From Cryobacterium frigoriphilum (GTDB lineage Bacteria; Actinomycetota; Actinomycetes; Actinomycetales; Microbacteriaceae), in the NCBI RefSeq assembly GCF_004403305.1, contig NZ_SOHE01000069.1, forward strand, positions 1-64,000: a DNA stretch of 64,000 nucleotides. The letters run 5' to 3'. The notes beneath the pieces were generated by a model. It had not been told where the DNA came from, made no database searches, and saw only the letters and a program-made list of their open reading frames with translations. Both the position numbers and the translations under genes were made by a program. This document shows positions 54,607-63,568 of the stretch, in pieces. Every line of letters begins with the position of its first letter. Positions within the stretch are counted from its first letter, which is position 1.

Positions 54607-56133
54607 ATGACCAGTCTCACTCCTCAAATTGAATCCGTTGTCGCAGCCGCATCGGCGTCGGCTCGAACGTATGCTGCTACGTCACCGGCAGATCGTGCGC
54701 GAGCCCTTGGCCTGCTCGCTGATGCGTTGGATGCCGCCACGCCGGAACTCGTCGTCATAGCGATGCGCGAGACTGGACTCTCATCAGCACGTCTCAACGG
54801 TGAGGCCAAGCGCACCGCGGTTCAGTTGCGCCTCTTCGCGGAAACCGTTGTGAACGGGAGCTATTGTGGCGTCCGGATTGACCACGCCGATCCCGAGTTC
54901 GTGCTTGGGCCCCGTCCTGACCTGCGCCGTACGCACGTTCCTCTCGGGCCGGTCTTAAACTTCTCAGCCTCCAATTTTCCATTTGCATTCTCTGTCCTGG
55001 GGGGAGACACCGCCGCCATCTTGGCGGCAGGCTGCCCCGTCATCGTCAAGGCCCACTCTGGGCACCCTGAATTGAGCGATGCCACTGGCGAGCTTGCTCG
55101 AGATGTACTGAGAAAAATGGGTTTGCCTGATGGGATCTTTCAGGTCATCCATGGGCGTGAGGCTGGTGTCGCAGTGCTCAAGGATTCTCGCGTTAAGGCT
55201 GGGTCCTTCACCGGTTCAATCCGAGTCGGGCGACAACTCGCTGATATATCTGCGGCGCGGCCTACCCCGATCCCGTTCTTCGGTGAGTTGGGAAGCGTCA
55301 ATCCTGTTTTCATCACTGGCGATGCTGTTGCTGAACGCGGTTCCGAGATCGCTGCTGGTTACCTTGCGAGTGTTGCCGGGTCCGCGGGCCAACTGTGCAC
55401 CAAACCTGGATTCGTGTTCGTGCAGGAGGGTGCCGATTTGGTCGTCGCAGTGCGATCGGCTGCGTTGTCCCTAGATATGGCTGAGCACAGACTGCTTGAT
55501 CGTCGCATTGCGGAAAACTACGCCGTGCGTCGTGAAGCGATCCTGGCGTCTCGGGGGGTGACGCCGACCATCGTAGGTAGTGTCCGCTTCGATGCGGACG
55601 GTCAGGGCTGGGTAACTCCGACGGTAGTATCCGTTTCGCTCAACGACTTTCGATTCGGATATGACGTGCTGGCTGAGGAAGCTTTCGGCCCCCTTTCCAT
55701 CATCGTGGAAATGCCGTTTGGCACCGACCTCGCAGCGCTGCTCCCCGAGTTCTATGAGGGCAACTTGGCCGGGACGCTTCACCTTTCACGTGCTGAAGCC
55801 ACAGGGGAGACCGAGAACGCCGACGAACTGCAGGCGCTCGTAGCCCAGCTCGCACAACAGGTTGGTCGAGTCCTGTTCAACGGCTGGCCAACAGGCGTGG
55901 CAGTCACCCCGGCACAACAGCATGGAGGCCCATGGCCGGCCACGACGAATGATTCGAGCACTTCAGTGGGGACAGCTGCAATTAGTCGATTTCTCCGTCC
56001 CGTCGCGTTTCAAGATGCGCCTGCGGCCTTTCTACCGGCATCGCTACGCGACGAGAATCCCTTGCGCGTGCCGCAGGCCCTCGCGCCCGCGGGCCGTTCT
56101 ACTGCCTGGGGAACTCGGCTCGGTGTGATCTAA
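54607..56133 (+). CDS. 2,5-dioxovalerate (alpha-ketoglutaric semialdehyde) dehydrogenase-like
   Basis: 508 residues from ATG 54607. Aldehyde dehydrogenase with the catalytic Cys in GSAGQLCTKPG and Glu in FFGELGSVN; the opening (VVAAASASARTYAATSPADRARAL) and C-terminal GWPTGVAVTPAQQHGGPWPAT are typical of the 2,5-dioxovalerate subgroup. It should yield 2-oxoglutarate, feeding the TCA cycle. Confidence 0.85.
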   Translation: MTSLTPQIESVVAAASASARTYAATSPADRARALGLLADALDAATPELVVIAMRETGLSSARLNGEAKRTAVQLRLFAETVVNGSYCGVRIDHADPEFVLGPRPDLRRTHVPLGPVLNFSASNFPFAFSVLGGDTAAILAAGCPVIVKAHSGHPELSDATGELARDVLRKMGLPDGIFQVIHGREAGVAVLKDSRVKAGSFTGSIRVGRQLADISAARPTPIPFFGELGSVNPVFITGDAVAERGSEIAAGYLASVAGSAGQLCTKPGFVFVQEGADLVVAVRSAALSLDMAEHRLLDRRIAENYAVRREAILASRGVTPTIVGSVRFDADGQGWVTPTVVSVSLNDFRFGYDVLAEEAFGPLSIIVEMPFGTDLAALLPEFYEGNLAGTLHLSRAEATGETENADELQALVAQLAQQVGRVLFNGWPTGVAVTPAQQHGGPWPATTNDSSTSVGTAAISRFLRPVAFQDAPAAFLPASLRDENPLRVPQALAPAGRSTAWGTRLGVI

Positions 56134-56156
56134 CAGAAGTGAAAGGACATAGACAA

Positions 56157-57029
56157 GTGAAGTACGCACAGCTCGGAACTCGAGGTTCCGAAATTCCCGT
56201 CGTCATGCATGATGGAAAAGTCTACGATTTGCGGTCTATCACAGACCAAATCGATGGTGTCTTCCTTCAAGGGGGCATCGAGACAGTCGCTGATCTTCTC
56301 GCGGCCGACGAGCTTCCCCTGCTTCACGGGGCAGATTCGCTCCGGGTCGGATCCCCGATTGCTCGTCCGAGCGCCATTATCTGCATCGGAATGAACTATG
56401 CAGCACATGCGGCAGAAGCCGGTTCGGCACCCCCTGAACACATGGTGATCTTCAATAAGCACCCCAACACCCTCTCCGGGCCGAACGACGACGTGGTCAT
56501 TCCTCCCGGAAGTGTGAAAACGGACTGGGAAGTCGAGCTAGGCCTAGTTGTCGGCAAGCCAGCATCGCGGCTTGCAAGCCCAGAGGTCAGCCTTGACCAT
56601 ATTGCAGGGTTCGTGACTGTCAACGACCTTTCTGAACGTGCTTGGCAGCTGGAACTGTCGGGCGCACAGTGGGGCAAGGGCAAATCTGCGCCAGGTTTCG
56701 CGCCAGTGGGACCGTGGCTCGTCACTACCGACTGCATCGATGCCTCGAATCTTCGGTTGCGAAGTTGGGTGAATGGGGAGCCGCGCCAGGACTCGAAGAC
56801 GTCGGATATGATTTTCGATCCTTCGCATATCGTGTGGGAGCTGAGCCAGTACATGAACCTCGAGCCGGGAGACCTTATCCTCACCGGGACACCTGAAGGC
56901 GTTGCCCTGTCCGGAAAGTTTGCCTTTATTCAGGATGGCGACGTCGTCGAGATAGAAGTCGAAGGACTGGGGAAGCAGAAGCAGATGTATGTGCCATTCA
57001 CTACCAAAGGAGTCGAATATGCAGTCTGA
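56157..57029 (+). CDS. FAH-family hydrolase (2,4-diketo-3-deoxy-acid hydrolase-like)
   Basis: 290 residues from GTG 56157, nine bases after AAAGGA. The short FAH type: metal ligands in DWEVELGLVVG, FVTVNDLSER, TGTPEGVALSG. Related enzymes split 2,4-diketo-3-deoxy-fuconate/rhamnonate to pyruvate and a hydroxy acid, or act as acylpyruvate hydrolases. The next SDR would make the diketo substrate. Confidence 0.8.
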   Translation: MKYAQLGTRGSEIPVVMHDGKVYDLRSITDQIDGVFLQGGIETVADLLAADELPLLHGADSLRVGSPIARPSAIICIGMNYAAHAAEAGSAPPEHMVIFNKHPNTLSGPNDDVVIPPGSVKTDWEVELGLVVGKPASRLASPEVSLDHIAGFVTVNDLSERAWQLELSGAQWGKGKSAPGFAPVGPWLVTTDCIDASNLRLRSWVNGEPRQDSKTSDMIFDPSHIVWELSQYMNLEPGDLILTGTPEGVALSGKFAFIQDGDVVEIEVEGLGKQKQMYVPFTTKGVEYAV

Positions 57030-57792
57030 AGAGTTCACCGGGCTGAATGCCCTAGTCACCGGTGGTGCCTCCGGTCTGGGCCTTGCTATTTCGCGGCGAC
57101 TGCGCAGCGGAGGCGCAAAAGTGGCTGTACTCGACATCAATCCTCCGGGCGACGCAGAAGGCCTGTTCTTCGTCTCGGCGAATATTGGAGATACTGATGC
57201 CGTCAACGATGCTGTGCGAAATGTCGAACTATCTTTCGGGGGCATAGACATCGTGGTGAACAACGCTGCTATCGGTGCTAAAGGCACGGTTGAAGACAAT
57301 GGAGACGATGAATGGCATGAAGTATTCAATGTAAACGTGCTTGGCGCCGTGCGGGTGACGCGGGCCGCTCTTCCGCTGTTGCGTCGGTCGGCTCGGCCCG
57401 CAGTGGTGAATATCTGCTCTGTGGCCGCGAGTGTTGGGCTGAGCGAACGGGCACTCTATGGAGCTACGAAAGGGGCCTTGTCGTCATTGACTCTGCAGAT
57501 GGCGGCAGATCATCTTCATGAAGGAATTCGGTTCAATTCCGTCGAGCCCGGAACGGCAGACACCCCATGGGTTCAACGTCTCCTGAGTGCTGCGGAAGAT
57601 CCAGTGCTCGAGAGGAAGATCCTGGAGTCGCGACAGCCCCATGGGCGTCTCGTCTCGCCGGAGGAGGTTGCTGAGGCCGTCGCGTACCTAGCCAGTCCCC
57701 GTGCTCTATCCACAACTGGCACATCGCTCACTGTCGACGGCGGACTGACCAGCCTTCGGTTACCAGCCACTGAACCTCTCACGCGAGCCTAG
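57019..57792 (+). CDS. Short-chain dehydrogenase (2-keto-3-deoxy-acid 4-dehydrogenase candidate)
   Basis: 257 residues from ATG 57019 with AAAGGA upstream; overlaps the FAH gene by 11 bases. Classical SDR: TGGASGLGLA, NNAA, and catalytic Ser in NICSVAAS with YGATK. The SDR-plus-FAH pair is the usual arrangement in diketo-hydrolase routes of deoxy-sugar acid breakdown. Confidence 0.82.
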   Translation: MQSEEFTGLNALVTGGASGLGLAISRRLRSGGAKVAVLDINPPGDAEGLFFVSANIGDTDAVNDAVRNVELSFGGIDIVVNNAAIGAKGTVEDNGDDEWHEVFNVNVLGAVRVTRAALPLLRRSARPAVVNICSVAASVGLSERALYGATKGALSSLTLQMAADHLHEGIRFNSVEPGTADTPWVQRLLSAAEDPVLERKILESRQPHGRLVSPEEVAEAVAYLASPRALSTTGTSLTVDGGLTSLRLPATEPLTRA

Positions 57793-57808
57793 AGAGAATC
57801 CAGCAATT

Positions 57809-58579
57809 ATGTCGATCGAGATTCCACAAACTCCAGGATTCGATCTGCGTGGAAAGCGAGCTCTCGTGGTTGGAGCCAGCCGCGGGATTGGCCTCGCGGC
57901 GGCAGCGGCCTTGGCGCAGGCAGGAGCTGAGGTCTTCGCCGCGGCACGATCGCTTGAGGATCTGGAAGAGCTCTGTCACGGCCTGCGCGAGCACGGGCAC
58001 CAAGCCTATGCAGTGGAGGTTGATGCCACTGATTCGGAGGCGATCGATACTCTGTTCGCTGCGCACGGCCCATTCCACATCGTGGTGAACAGCGTGGGTT
58101 CCAATCGACTCGCTCCACTCGTCGATGTAACAAACGCTGACCTAGATGCGATGCTTGAACTGAACGTGAAAACTGCTTTCTACATTGCACGCGCGGCTGT
58201 TCGCACGATGCGGGCCGCAGGTCTCCCGGGTTCCATTGTTACAATCTCATCGCAGATGGGGCTTGTCGGAAATGTTGACCGCAGCGTGTACTCCGCCACG
58301 AAGCATGCCCTCGAGGGTATGACCAAGTCCTTGGCGTGGGAGGCAGGGATATATGGTATCCGCGCGAACACTGTATGCCCGACTTTTATTGAAACGTCGC
58401 TGTCCGCTCCGATTCTGGCGCGTTCCGGTGTGCGTAGATGGGCTGAGTCGCAAACGGCCTTCGGCCGTATCGGCAGGATAGAGGAAATCATGGGGCCGAT
58501 CGTGTTCTTGGCGAGCGATGCCTCGTCGCTGGTCACGGGTGCTGCGTTGGCAGTTGACGCTGGGTGGACCGCGCGGTAG
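57809..58579 (+). CDS. Short-chain dehydrogenase, sugar-dehydrogenase-like
   Basis: 256 residues. GASRGIGLAAAAAL binds cofactor; NSVGSNR, TISSQMG and YSATK form the active site. Probably oxidises the sugar or sugar acid at the top of the pathway. Last gene of the cluster; no clear terminator before the converging iclR gene 62 bases on. Confidence 0.82.
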   Translation: MSIEIPQTPGFDLRGKRALVVGASRGIGLAAAAALAQAGAEVFAAARSLEDLEELCHGLREHGHQAYAVEVDATDSEAIDTLFAAHGPFHIVVNSVGSNRLAPLVDVTNADLDAMLELNVKTAFYIARAAVRTMRAAGLPGSIVTISSQMGLVGNVDRSVYSATKHALEGMTKSLAWEAGIYGIRANTVCPTFIETSLSAPILARSGVRRWAESQTAFGRIGRIEEIMGPIVFLASDASSLVTGAALAVDAGWTAR

Positions 58580-58641
58580 AAACCGAAGCAGCCTTTCCCG
58601 ACTGCAGCAGCTGGCAGGCTATCCGGAGGCGTTGTCGAGGA

Positions 58642-59415
58642 CTACCGCAGGGCCATCACCGTTGAGAGCGATCGGGCCGCCTCTTCGAGCTGCGGCAGCT
58701 GGTTTTCAAGGTTGATGATGCTGGTGCGGAAGGCCGGGGCGGCGATCGCGACGGCCGCCACGACCTGTTGGTTCACAAAGACGGGTACGCTGATGGCGCG
58801 AATGCCGGCCTCATGCTCTTCGTCGGCGACGGCATAGCCTTGTGCGCGCACGGCGTCGATCTCGGCGCGAAAGGCCGCGCGGTCAGTGATGGTGTTCGCC
58901 GTGAAGCTGTCGAGGGCGAGCGTCTCGGTCAGGCGTGCACGGACGGCGTCGGGGGAGAAGGCGATGAGCACTTTGCCGACGGCGGCGCAGTGCAGGGGGC
59001 CGTGGGTTCCCGGTTCGCCGACGACGCGTACCTGCTGGGGCCCCTGAACCGTATGCACGTAGAGCTGTTGGTTTCCGTCGAGCACGGCCAAGAGCGTGGC
59101 CTCGTGGCTGAGGGCTGAGACCCCTTCCAGAATGGGGCGGGTCATGCCCGAAAAGCCGTACGCGACCGACACGGTCTGGGCGAGCTGGAAGATGCGCAGC
59201 CCCACGGTGTACAGCCGGCTGCTCTGCTCGAACTTGGCGTAGCCTTCGCGCACCAGGGTGCCGAGCAGGCGGTGTGCGGTGCTGAGAGGAAAGCCGGATT
59301 GCCGGGCCAAGGCCGATGCGGCAATGCCGTGCGGGTGGTCCCCGAGCAGGGTCAACAGCGACAGCGCCTTGCCGACCATGTCGCGAGCCGGAGCCTCTGC
59401 TGGTGTGTCGGGCAT
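58642..59415 (-). CDS. IclR-family transcriptional regulator
   Basis: 257 residues. Winged helix ASALARQSGFPLSTAHRLLGTLVREGYAKFE and an IclR effector domain (CAAVGKVLIAFSP, ADEEHEAGIRAISVPVF). Divergent from the second ABC importer, which it probably regulates together with the downstream dehydrogenase and FAH gene. Host-like GC, unlike the preceding cluster. Confidence 0.92.
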   Translation of the reverse strand: MPDTPAEAPARDMVGKALSLLTLLGDHPHGIAASALARQSGFPLSTAHRLLGTLVREGYAKFEQSSRLYTVGLRIFQLAQTVSVAYGFSGMTRPILEGVSALSHEATLLAVLDGNQQLYVHTVQGPQQVRVVGEPGTHGPLHCAAVGKVLIAFSPDAVRARLTETLALDSFTANTITDRAAFRAEIDAVRAQGYAVADEEHEAGIRAISVPVFVNQQVVAAVAIAAPAFRTSIINLENQLPQLEEAARSLSTVMALR

Positions 59416-59503
59416 GTGTCCTGAACCTCTCGGTGCTGTCTGGTGTGTGGCGGTGTGTTGCGGCCTGAGCCTACGGGGTTTCGCTCTATCGAAGAGAGGA
59501 TGC

Positions 59504-59546
59504 TATATTCTCACATAGTAAGAAGTGCTCCCGCAATATGGGAGCA
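59504..59546 (+). promoter_or_regulatory. -10 box and 7-bp inverted repeat upstream of the second importer
   Basis: TATATT (59504-59509) is a good -10. TGCTCCC (59526-59532) and GGGAGCA (59540-59546) form a perfect inverted repeat with a seven-base spacer just downstream, placed where it could be an IclR operator or an mRNA-leader hairpin. Confidence 0.5.
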
Positions 59547-59588
59547 TCCGGGTAGATACCAATGAAGCTAACTCTGGAGATCGTGCAC

Positions 59589-60410
59589 ATGCGTCGATTG
59601 AATCCCAAACTCGTCCTCATCCCCGTGCTGGCCGGCGCGCTGTTGCTGACCGGGTGCACGTCACCCGGGAATAGTGCTGGCGGCGCTTCCGCCTCCGGTA
59701 GCCAGCTGGACAAGGTGATCGAAAGCGGCACCGTTCGAGTGGCCGTGCTGCCGGACTACCCGCCGTGGAGTGTGCAGACCCCGGATGGCGACTTCGAGGG
59801 TTACGACATCGACATCGCCGAGAAGCTCGCCGAAGCCCTCGGGGTCGAACTCGAGCTGGTGAGCACGGATGGCACCAGCCGGTTGCCGCTGCTGACCTCT
59901 GACCGGGTCGACGTCAACATCTCCGAATGGACCGCCACCGACGAACGCGCCAAGGAGGCCGGCTTCACCATCCCTTACGTCGCCCACGGCGCCGGGGTGC
60001 TGTTCAATGTCGACAACCCCATCGCCAGCTTTGACGAGCTCGCCGGCAAGACCGTCTCGGTCGCCCGGGGCAGCACCAACGACTCGATCATGACCAAGAA
60101 CTTTCCCGACACGTCGGTCGAGCGCTTCGAGACCATCGCCGACGCCATGGCCGCGCTGCAGGCCGGTAAGGTCGATGCCCTCGTCGAGGGCGACTCCACC
60201 GTGGCCCAGATGGCGGAGGACGACCCGAGCTACAGCGTCGTCGAGGGCCCCTCGTTGTTCCCCGCCCTGGTGTCGATGGGCACGTTGAAAGAGGATCAGG
60301 TCTGGATCAACTACCTGAACAACTTCATCCGCAACCTGAACGCCTCGGGCACGAACCAGGAACTGTTCCAGAAGTGGGGCAACGCAGACCTGCCCGACAT
60401 CGTCGGTTAG
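59589..60410 (+). CDS. ABC importer solute-binding lipoprotein (family 3), second system
   Basis: 273 residues from ATG 59589, chosen over ATG 59562 because TCTGGAG and a proper signal peptide (MRRLNPKLVLIPVLAGALLL) fit; lipobox LTGC follows. Family-3 fold: GYDIDIAEKLAEALGVELEL, RVDVNISEWTATDERAKEAGF. It is similar in design to the protein at 49282 but much higher in GC. Confidence 0.9.
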   Translation: MRRLNPKLVLIPVLAGALLLTGCTSPGNSAGGASASGSQLDKVIESGTVRVAVLPDYPPWSVQTPDGDFEGYDIDIAEKLAEALGVELELVSTDGTSRLPLLTSDRVDVNISEWTATDERAKEAGFTIPYVAHGAGVLFNVDNPIASFDELAGKTVSVARGSTNDSIMTKNFPDTSVERFETIADAMAALQAGKVDALVEGDSTVAQMAEDDPSYSVVEGPSLFPALVSMGTLKEDQVWINYLNNFIRNLNASGTNQELFQKWGNADLPDIVG

Positions 60411-60413
60411 GTC

Positions 60414-61067
60414 ATGACCCTCTACTTCGGCGACATTCTGCCGTACCTACCCGTGATGCTCGAAGCCCTGTGGGTGAGCATCTACGTCACGCTGATCAGC
60501 TTCGCGGCGGGTGGCGTGCTCGGTATCTTCATCTACCTCGCGAAGGCGAGCCGGTTCCGGTCGCTGAAGCTGATCAGCAACGGCTACATCGAAGTGATTC
60601 GCAACACCCCGTTGCTGGTGCAGCTGTACCTGATCTACTTCGGGCTCGGCTCGATCGGCATCAACTTCAACCCGCTGTGGTCGGTGTTGATCGGCATGAC
60701 GCTGAACAATTCCGCCTACACGGCCGAGATCTTTCGGGCCGGCATCAGTGCCGTGCCGAAGGGCCTGCGCGAAGCCGGCACCGCCCTGGGCATGCCGTTT
60801 CACCAGACCTTTCGCTACGTGATTCTCAAACCGGGAATTCGCAACGTGCTGCCGGCCCTGACCAACCAGTTCATCGTGCTGTTCCTGTTCTCCTCGATCG
60901 GGTCGGTCATCGCGCTCGGCGAGCTGACCTCCACGTTGCAGAACCTAAACTCCCAAACCCTGCGCACGCTGGAGATCTTCTCGGTCGGCGCACTGCTTTA
61001 CTTCCTCACTTCGGCAGCAATTGCTGTGGCGTCCCGCATCACCGAGAGGCTGGCATTCAGATGGTAG
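60414..61067 (+). CDS. ABC importer permease, second system, first subunit
   Basis: 217 residues, three bases after the binding protein. Polar-amino-acid permease with EIFRAGISAVPKGLREAGTALGM as coupling loop and about five helices. An ATG 11 bases after its stop begins the partner. Confidence 0.92.
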   Translation: MTLYFGDILPYLPVMLEALWVSIYVTLISFAAGGVLGIFIYLAKASRFRSLKLISNGYIEVIRNTPLLVQLYLIYFGLGSIGINFNPLWSVLIGMTLNNSAYTAEIFRAGISAVPKGLREAGTALGMPFHQTFRYVILKPGIRNVLPALTNQFIVLFLFSSIGSVIALGELTSTLQNLNSQTLRTLEIFSVGALLYFLTSAAIAVASRITERLAFRW

Positions 61068-61077
61068 GGCAGCGCTG

Positions 61078-61716
61078 ATGGACTTCATCGAATATCTCCC
61101 GCCCCTGCTGCGCGGCGCCGGACTCACCCTGGTCATCTGCATCGCCGCCGGAGTGCTCGGCAGCCTGATCGGGGTCGTGCTCGGCACCGCCAAGGCGTCA
61201 CCGAACTGGATCGCCCGCTTCGTCGCGTCGATTTACATCAACTTCATTCGCGGCGTGCCGATTCTGATCATCCTCCTGTTCACCTACTTCGCCCTGCCGC
61301 TGCTGCTGCCCGCGCTCACCTTTTCGCGCGGCTTCACGGCGGTCGTCGGACTCTCCGTCTATGCGGGGGCCTACATGGCCGAAATCGTGCGTGGCGGAAT
61401 CCAGGCCGTACCGAAGGGACAATCCGAGGCGGCCGAGGCGCTGGGCATGCACTATTTCGCCCGCTTGCGCTTCGTGATCTTTCCGCAGGCGATGAAGATC
61501 GCGGTGCCGCCGGGCATCGGATTTTTGATCGCGCTGGTGAAGGCATCCTCTCTCGTCTCGGTGATCGGCTTCGTCGACCTCACCCGCGCGGGGCGAATCG
61601 TCACGACTCTCAACCAGGAGCCGTTGCTGACCTTCTTGATCGTAGGTGCGCTCTACTTCGTCATCTCCTACCCCATCTCGCTGCTCGGAACCTGGTACGA
61701 ACGGAAGCTGGCATGA
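61078..61716 (+). CDS. ABC importer permease, second system, second subunit
   Basis: 212 residues from ATG 61078. Coupling loop [23 protein letters not shown]; about five membrane helices. Pairs with the preceding permease. Confidence 0.92.
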   Translation: MDFIEYLPPLLRGAGLTLVICIAAGVLGSLIGVVLGTAKASPNWIARFVASIYINFIRGVPILIILLFTYFALPLLLPALTFSRGFTAVVGLSVYAGAYMAEIVRGGIQAVPKGQSEAAEALGMHYFARLRFVIFPQAMKIAVPPGIGFLIALVKASSLVSVIGFVDLTRAGRIVTTLNQEPLLTFLIVGALYFVISYPISLLGTWYERKLA

Positions 61717-61789
61717 CCGCAGCGCCCGTTGCCCACGTTGTCCTGGTGTCAGCAGTTTCAGTTGTCTTACCCTCCGAACGGAGCTCAGC

Positions 61790-62515
61790 ATGATCATCAC
61801 GGTCGAAGGCCTGCACAAAAGTTTCGGAAAGTTGGAGGTGCTCAAGGGCATCGACTGCGAGGTCTCGGTCGGCGAGGTTCTCTGCGTGATCGGGCCGTCG
61901 GGGTCCGGCAAGAGCACCTTTTTGCGGTGCCTGAACTTTCTCGAGTCGTTCACCGAGGGGCAGGTCACCATCGGTGGCCACAATCTGACCGGACCCAAGA
62001 CGAACCTCAACGCGGTGCGCCGCGACGTGGGCATGGTCTTTCAAGGCTTCAACGTGTTTCCGCACATGAAGGTGATCGACAACATCATGCTGGCCCCCAT
62101 GAAGGTCGGCAAAGTCAGCCGCACCGAGGCGCGCACCCGCGGCATGGCCCTGCTCGAGAAGGTCGGCCTCACCAATAAAGCGGATGTCTACCCCAGCACC
62201 CTCTCCGGCGGCCAGATGCAGCGGGTCGCCATCGCCCGAGCCCTGGCCATGGAACCCACCGTCATGCTCTTCGACGAGCCCACCTCGGCGCTCGACCCGG
62301 AAACCGTCGGCGATGTGCTGGACGTCATGAAGACGCTCGCCGAGGAGGGGATGACCATGGTGGTCGTCACCCACGAGATGGGTTTCGCCCGCGAAGTCGC
62401 CGACCGGGTGCTGTTCATGGACGCCGGTGTCATCGTGGAGGAGGGCACCCCCGCCCAGATCTTCGAATCGCCTCAGCACGTGCGCACGCAGACGTTCCTC
62501 AGTAAGTTGCTCTGA
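61790..62515 (+). CDS. ABC importer ATP-binding protein, second system
   Basis: 241 residues from ATG with GGAG upstream. Walker [21 protein letters not shown], signature LSGGQMQR, Walker [16 protein letters not shown]-loop VVTHEM. A 73-base gap separates it from the permease. The dehydrogenase follows directly. Confidence 0.93.
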   Translation: MIITVEGLHKSFGKLEVLKGIDCEVSVGEVLCVIGPSGSGKSTFLRCLNFLESFTEGQVTIGGHNLTGPKTNLNAVRRDVGMVFQGFNVFPHMKVIDNIMLAPMKVGKVSRTEARTRGMALLEKVGLTNKADVYPSTLSGGQMQRVAIARALAMEPTVMLFDEPTSALDPETVGDVLDVMKTLAEEGMTMVVVTHEMGFAREVADRVLFMDAGVIVEEGTPAQIFESPQHVRTQTFLSKLL

Positions 62516-63568
62516 ATGAGCGCCTCGCGGTTGCGCGTCGTGATGGCCACGCCGCTCGATCAAGAGCTGTGCGACCTGATCGTCGCGCTCGAACCACGGA
62601 TCGACCTGGTGTGGGAGCCGAGCCTGCTGCCGGTCAGCCGGTTTGCCACGGACTACCGGGGGGACCCCGATTTTCGGCGCACGCCCGATCAACAACACCG
62701 CTACGAGAGCCTGATCGATTCGGCCGATGCGCTCTACGGCATCCCCGACCTCAACGCGACGGCGCTGCACCGCACCGTCAACGCGAACCCGAGCCTGCGC
62801 TGGGTGCAGACCATGGCGGCCGGCGGCGGCGGCCAGGTGAAGGCTGCCGCGCTGTCGATCGACGATTTGCAGCGGGTGCGCTTCACGACCTCGGCCGGAG
62901 TGCACGGCCGCCCGCTGGCCGAATTCGCCCTGTTCGGGCTGCTCGCCGGTGCCAAAATGCTGCCCGCGCTGCAGGCCCAGCAGCGCAACCATGACTGGCC
63001 GGCCCGCCGCGAGATGCACCACCTCGCCGAGCAGACGATTCTGGTGCTCGGCACCGGGGGCATCGGCCGTGAGGTGATTCGCCTGCTGGGCGCCTTCGGC
63101 GTTCGCGTGCTGGCCACGAGCCGGCAGGCCACGGCGATCGACGGTGTCGACGAGGTCGTGCACCCCGACGACCTCGCCGGGGTGCTGCCCGAGGTCGACG
63201 GCCTGGTGGTCACCCTGCCCGGCACCGATGCCACCGCCGGCCTTGTCGGTGAGACCCTGCTCGCTGCCATCAAGCCCGGTGCGACCCTGGTCAACGTGGG
63301 GCGCGGATCCGTGGTGGACGAGCGTGCGCTGCTCGCCGCACTGGGGCGCGGCCAGATCGGTTACGCCGCGCTGGACGTTTTTGAACACGAACCACTGGCC
63401 GATTCCAGCCCGTTGTGGGACCTGCCCAATGTGCTCGTCAGCCCGCACACGGCGGCGCTGACCGCCGCCGAACCGCGGCTGATCGCCGAACTCTTCGCCC
63501 GAAATGCCGGCCATCTGCTCGACGGACAACCGATGCTCAACCTCGTCGACACCGTGGAGTTCTACTGA
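62516..63568 (+). CDS. D-2-hydroxyacid dehydrogenase
   Basis: 350 residues, starting right after the ATPase stop. NAD-binding motif GTGGIGREVIRLLG; catalytic Arg in LVNVGRGSVVDE, Glu in FEHEPLAD and His in VSPHTAAL. It interconverts a 2-keto acid and a D-2-hydroxy acid. Next to an importer and an FAH enzyme, it probably handles the imported acid or its cleavage product; the specific substrate is unknown. Confidence 0.88.
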   Translation: MSASRLRVVMATPLDQELCDLIVALEPRIDLVWEPSLLPVSRFATDYRGDPDFRRTPDQQHRYESLIDSADALYGIPDLNATALHRTVNANPSLRWVQTMAAGGGGQVKAAALSIDDLQRVRFTTSAGVHGRPLAEFALFGLLAGAKMLPALQAQQRNHDWPARREMHHLAEQTILVLGTGGIGREVIRLLGAFGVRVLATSRQATAIDGVDEVVHPDDLAGVLPEVDGLVVTLPGTDATAGLVGETLLAAIKPGATLVNVGRGSVVDERALLAALGRGQIGYAALDVFEHEPLADSSPLWDLPNVLVSPHTAALTAAEPRLIAELFARNAGHLLDGQPMLNLVDTVEFY

